Source: Ephydatia muelleri (Eukaryota > Porifera > Demospongiae > Spongillida > Spongillidae). From it: a stretch of DNA of 64,000 bases. Shown here piece by piece: positions 62,262-64,000 of this stretch; positions within the stretch are counted from its first letter, which is position 1; every line of letters begins with the position of its first letter. The notes beneath the pieces are model-generated. The model saw only the letters and a program-made list of their open reading frames with translations. It was not told the DNA's origin and made no database searches. The translations under genes were made by a program, and so were the position numbers. Location of the stretch: positions 5,556,750 to 5,620,749 of the forward strand of contig JABACO010000017.1 in assembly GCA_013339895.1 (NCBI GenBank), given 5' to 3'.

Positions 62262-63805
62262 ATGAAATTCGTCCCGATGGTCAACCCTCACAAGCCGCCC
62301 ACCAAGACGGTCCACATAGCGATCGGCTTCTTCTTCCTGGTCAACTACATCGTGGGCGTAGGGTTCCTGGGCATTCCCAAGAGTTTCAGCACGGCCGGGT
62401 TCTTTCCTTCCTTCTTCACTCTGGTTGCCATCTCGTTCTGTGCGTGGACCACCTCAACATGGCTCATCGAAGTCGTGTCAAGAGCACAGGTTAATTTATT
62501 ATTATTATTATTATTATTATTAATATATATAATAAATACAATACAAGTAAACATACATAAAACACTATACAAAGAACTCCTCCCCATCCCCATCCATTGT
62601 CCCCATTACTGAAGCTGAATTGCCTCTCTGAATGGCAACCGACAGCCTTTGGGCAAGATAATGGAAAGAGCTCGCCTCTCCAGACACTTGCCTCAACCGA
62701 TGTCCCAGCTCTTTTAGGAAATCGGCTATTATTATTGTTATTATTATTATTGGGACAGTGTCACTCTTGTGGCTAGTTTTTCAATTAAGTTTTCTGTGAA
62801 CTGGAACGTTCCTCTATCATACATTGGACTATCCTTTGTGAAGTGCACTGAATTATTTATTAGCCATACATTTCCAATGCAAGTGTTGCTCTTCCTTTGC
62901 CTGGAAGTTTTGAAAAACAGTGATTATCCTGGACACTGCCCTATGTATTAACATATATGTCTTTCAGTTTCAATTTCCAACTCCTCAATGCATCAGTTCA
63001 TATGATTGATCACTTGTTTCCCCCTCATCGTGGCTCTGTATTCCCACAGGCCCTCGAAGACTTGACGCCTCCCAATCGCAACACCGCCTGCTTGACTCCG
63101 CCCACACCCAACTTTCGACTTGATGCCGACAGAAAGTTCGAACAGACGGAACTCTGTGAGAAGTTCGTTGGCCAGTGGCTCAAGTACGTATACACCCTGG
63201 TTCTCTCTTTCTCCCTCTTCTCCGCACTGTGGGCGTATGGGACCGTGGCGGGCTCCGCATGGGCCATCAACCTCCCCCTCACCTTCGGACCTTTCAACAT
63301 GTGCATCGAATCGGACTTCGACGACTTGCCCGTGCCCGGCGAGACTCCGTGCGCATCATCGTACCGCTTCTGCGTGTTCCTGTTCGCCGTGATCGTCATC
63401 CCTCTGTCCCTGCTGGACCTCCGAGAGCAGAGCATCGTCCAGACCGTGCTGGGGATTGCCAGGTTCACGCTGATAGGGTCCATCGTCCTCTACTGCATGG
63501 CCAAGATGATACAGGACGCGACGGAGCCTGCGTACTCGTCCGCTCGCAACTATAGCAGAAACTACACGCAGGAGATTGAGTCGTTCAGTATCACTGGCTG
63601 GATGGGCTCCATCCCTATATTCCTGCTGGCACAGACCTTGCAGCCCGGCTTGATTGCCCTGACTCACCCAATCAAGCAGAAGAAGCATATGCATTGGCTG
63701 CTGTTGGCAGTGTTCATCGTGAGCAGCACGTTCTACATCACCATGGGAACAGTGGTGTCCCTGTGGTTCGGTGACGAAACAGAGAACACAGCTACACTGA
63801 ATTGG
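62262..63805 (+). CDS. Amino-acid-transporter-like membrane protein, copy C (3' end outside window)
   Basis: Two exons are visible: 62262-62489 (76 codons, CAG|GTTAAT) and 63050-63805 (252 codons, CCCACAG acceptor, TGG|GTGAGT donor). Both are phase 0 at the same protein positions as in copies A and B. The third exon must lie beyond 64000. Conserved blocks: NYIVGVGFLGIP, the 'RKFEQTELCEKF' region, ASYRFCVFLFAVIVIPLSLL, LTHPIKQKKHMHW and VVSLWFGDETE. The TM3-TM4 loop differs strongly from A and B, yet a 161-bp block (63359-63519) is about 96% identical to A (4693-4853). It has the same family-level function as copy A. The intron contains an ATT trinucleotide run (about 62497-62521), and the frame through it is not coding. 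Confidence 0.85.
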
Positions 63806-64000
63806 GTGAGTACTATATATTTAGTGATCTGGGCAAATTATTTGTCATTACTTGATGGGTTGTGATAGCCGGAATAATTGTATTAACTGGGTGGGTGTAT
63901 GACCTCATCACATTACTGGGCAGGGGCACTTTAAATTAATTTAACTAGGGAACTTGGATAACTTTCTTAACCAGTTTCACTTCACAAGTATAACACGATA
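63806..64000 (+). other. Start of intron 2 of transporter C
   Basis: Begins GTGAGT directly after the TGG codon. No coding content continues to the window edge. In copies A and B this intron is 2.0 and 2.7 kb. Confidence 0.7.

Noticed and set aside
63025-63694. Long minus-strand and alternative-frame + strand frames over exon 2 of transporter C (also 4584-4865 and 16466-16891 in A and B)
   Set aside because: GC-rich exon shadows; the transporter frame is conserved among three paralogues.

Overview
The window is animal nuclear DNA, AT-rich, with spliced protein genes (GT-AG introns), many microsatellites and a heavy load of transposable elements. A non-bilaterian marine invertebrate such as a demosponge is my best guess. 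It rests on gene style and on the kinds of reverse transcriptase and hAT remnants present; nothing in the window proves it. There is no operon structure, CRISPR array, rRNA gene or tRNA gene I can support.

Host genes. Three paralogous membrane amino-acid-transporter-like genes (Aa_trans / SLC36-38 / TMEM104-like) lie at 3876-7751 (+), 12784-17662 (-) and 62262 to beyond the right edge (+). All use the same exon plan: about 80 codons, then 251-252 codons, then about 197 codons, with phase-0 introns. Two PARP-type ADP-ribosyltransferase genes are present. One is a 904-residue protein in a single coding exon with two RRM-like domains, a WWE domain and an H-Y-I catalytic domain (52029-54743, +). 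The other is a shorter H-Y-E type with a cysteine cluster (36849-38326, -). A three-exon gene at 25302-28673 (-) encodes three tandem zinc ribbons, a Pro/Ser/Thr-rich region built from a 15-bp minisatellite, and a C-terminal RING finger. An intronless 212-residue gene with a TATA box (46656-47294, +) resembles a thaumatin-fold-like family that I recall mainly from microbes.

Mobile DNA. At least two families of non-LTR-type reverse transcriptase occur in several broken copies. Two palindromic foldback elements of about 0.8 kb belong to one family, and the second sits inside a LINE endonuclease. Another hairpin family is flanked by 9-bp target duplications (9070-9185 and 31477-32090). A hAT remnant lies at 17767-19134. 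A 3.8-kb inverted-repeat transposon with a 7-bp target duplication (57988-61792) is inserted in a Ty3-like fossil and encodes no transposase that I recognise.

Layout: 1-3800 RT fragment and repeats; 3.9-17.7 kb two transporter genes facing each other with RT debris between; 17.8-25 kb hAT and RT debris in non-coding DNA; 25.3-28.7 kb RING gene; 29-36.8 kb foldbacks, minisatellite and RT copies; 36.8-38.3 kb PARP; 38.6-44 kb LINE, foldback and RT; 46.6-47.3 kb intronless gene; 48.8-50 kb debris; 52-54.7 kb PARP; 57.5-61.8 kb nested elements; 62.3 kb onward third transporter. The transporters form a dispersed paralogue family showing signs of gene conversion. A functional link between the PARPs and the RING protein is only a conjecture from proximity.
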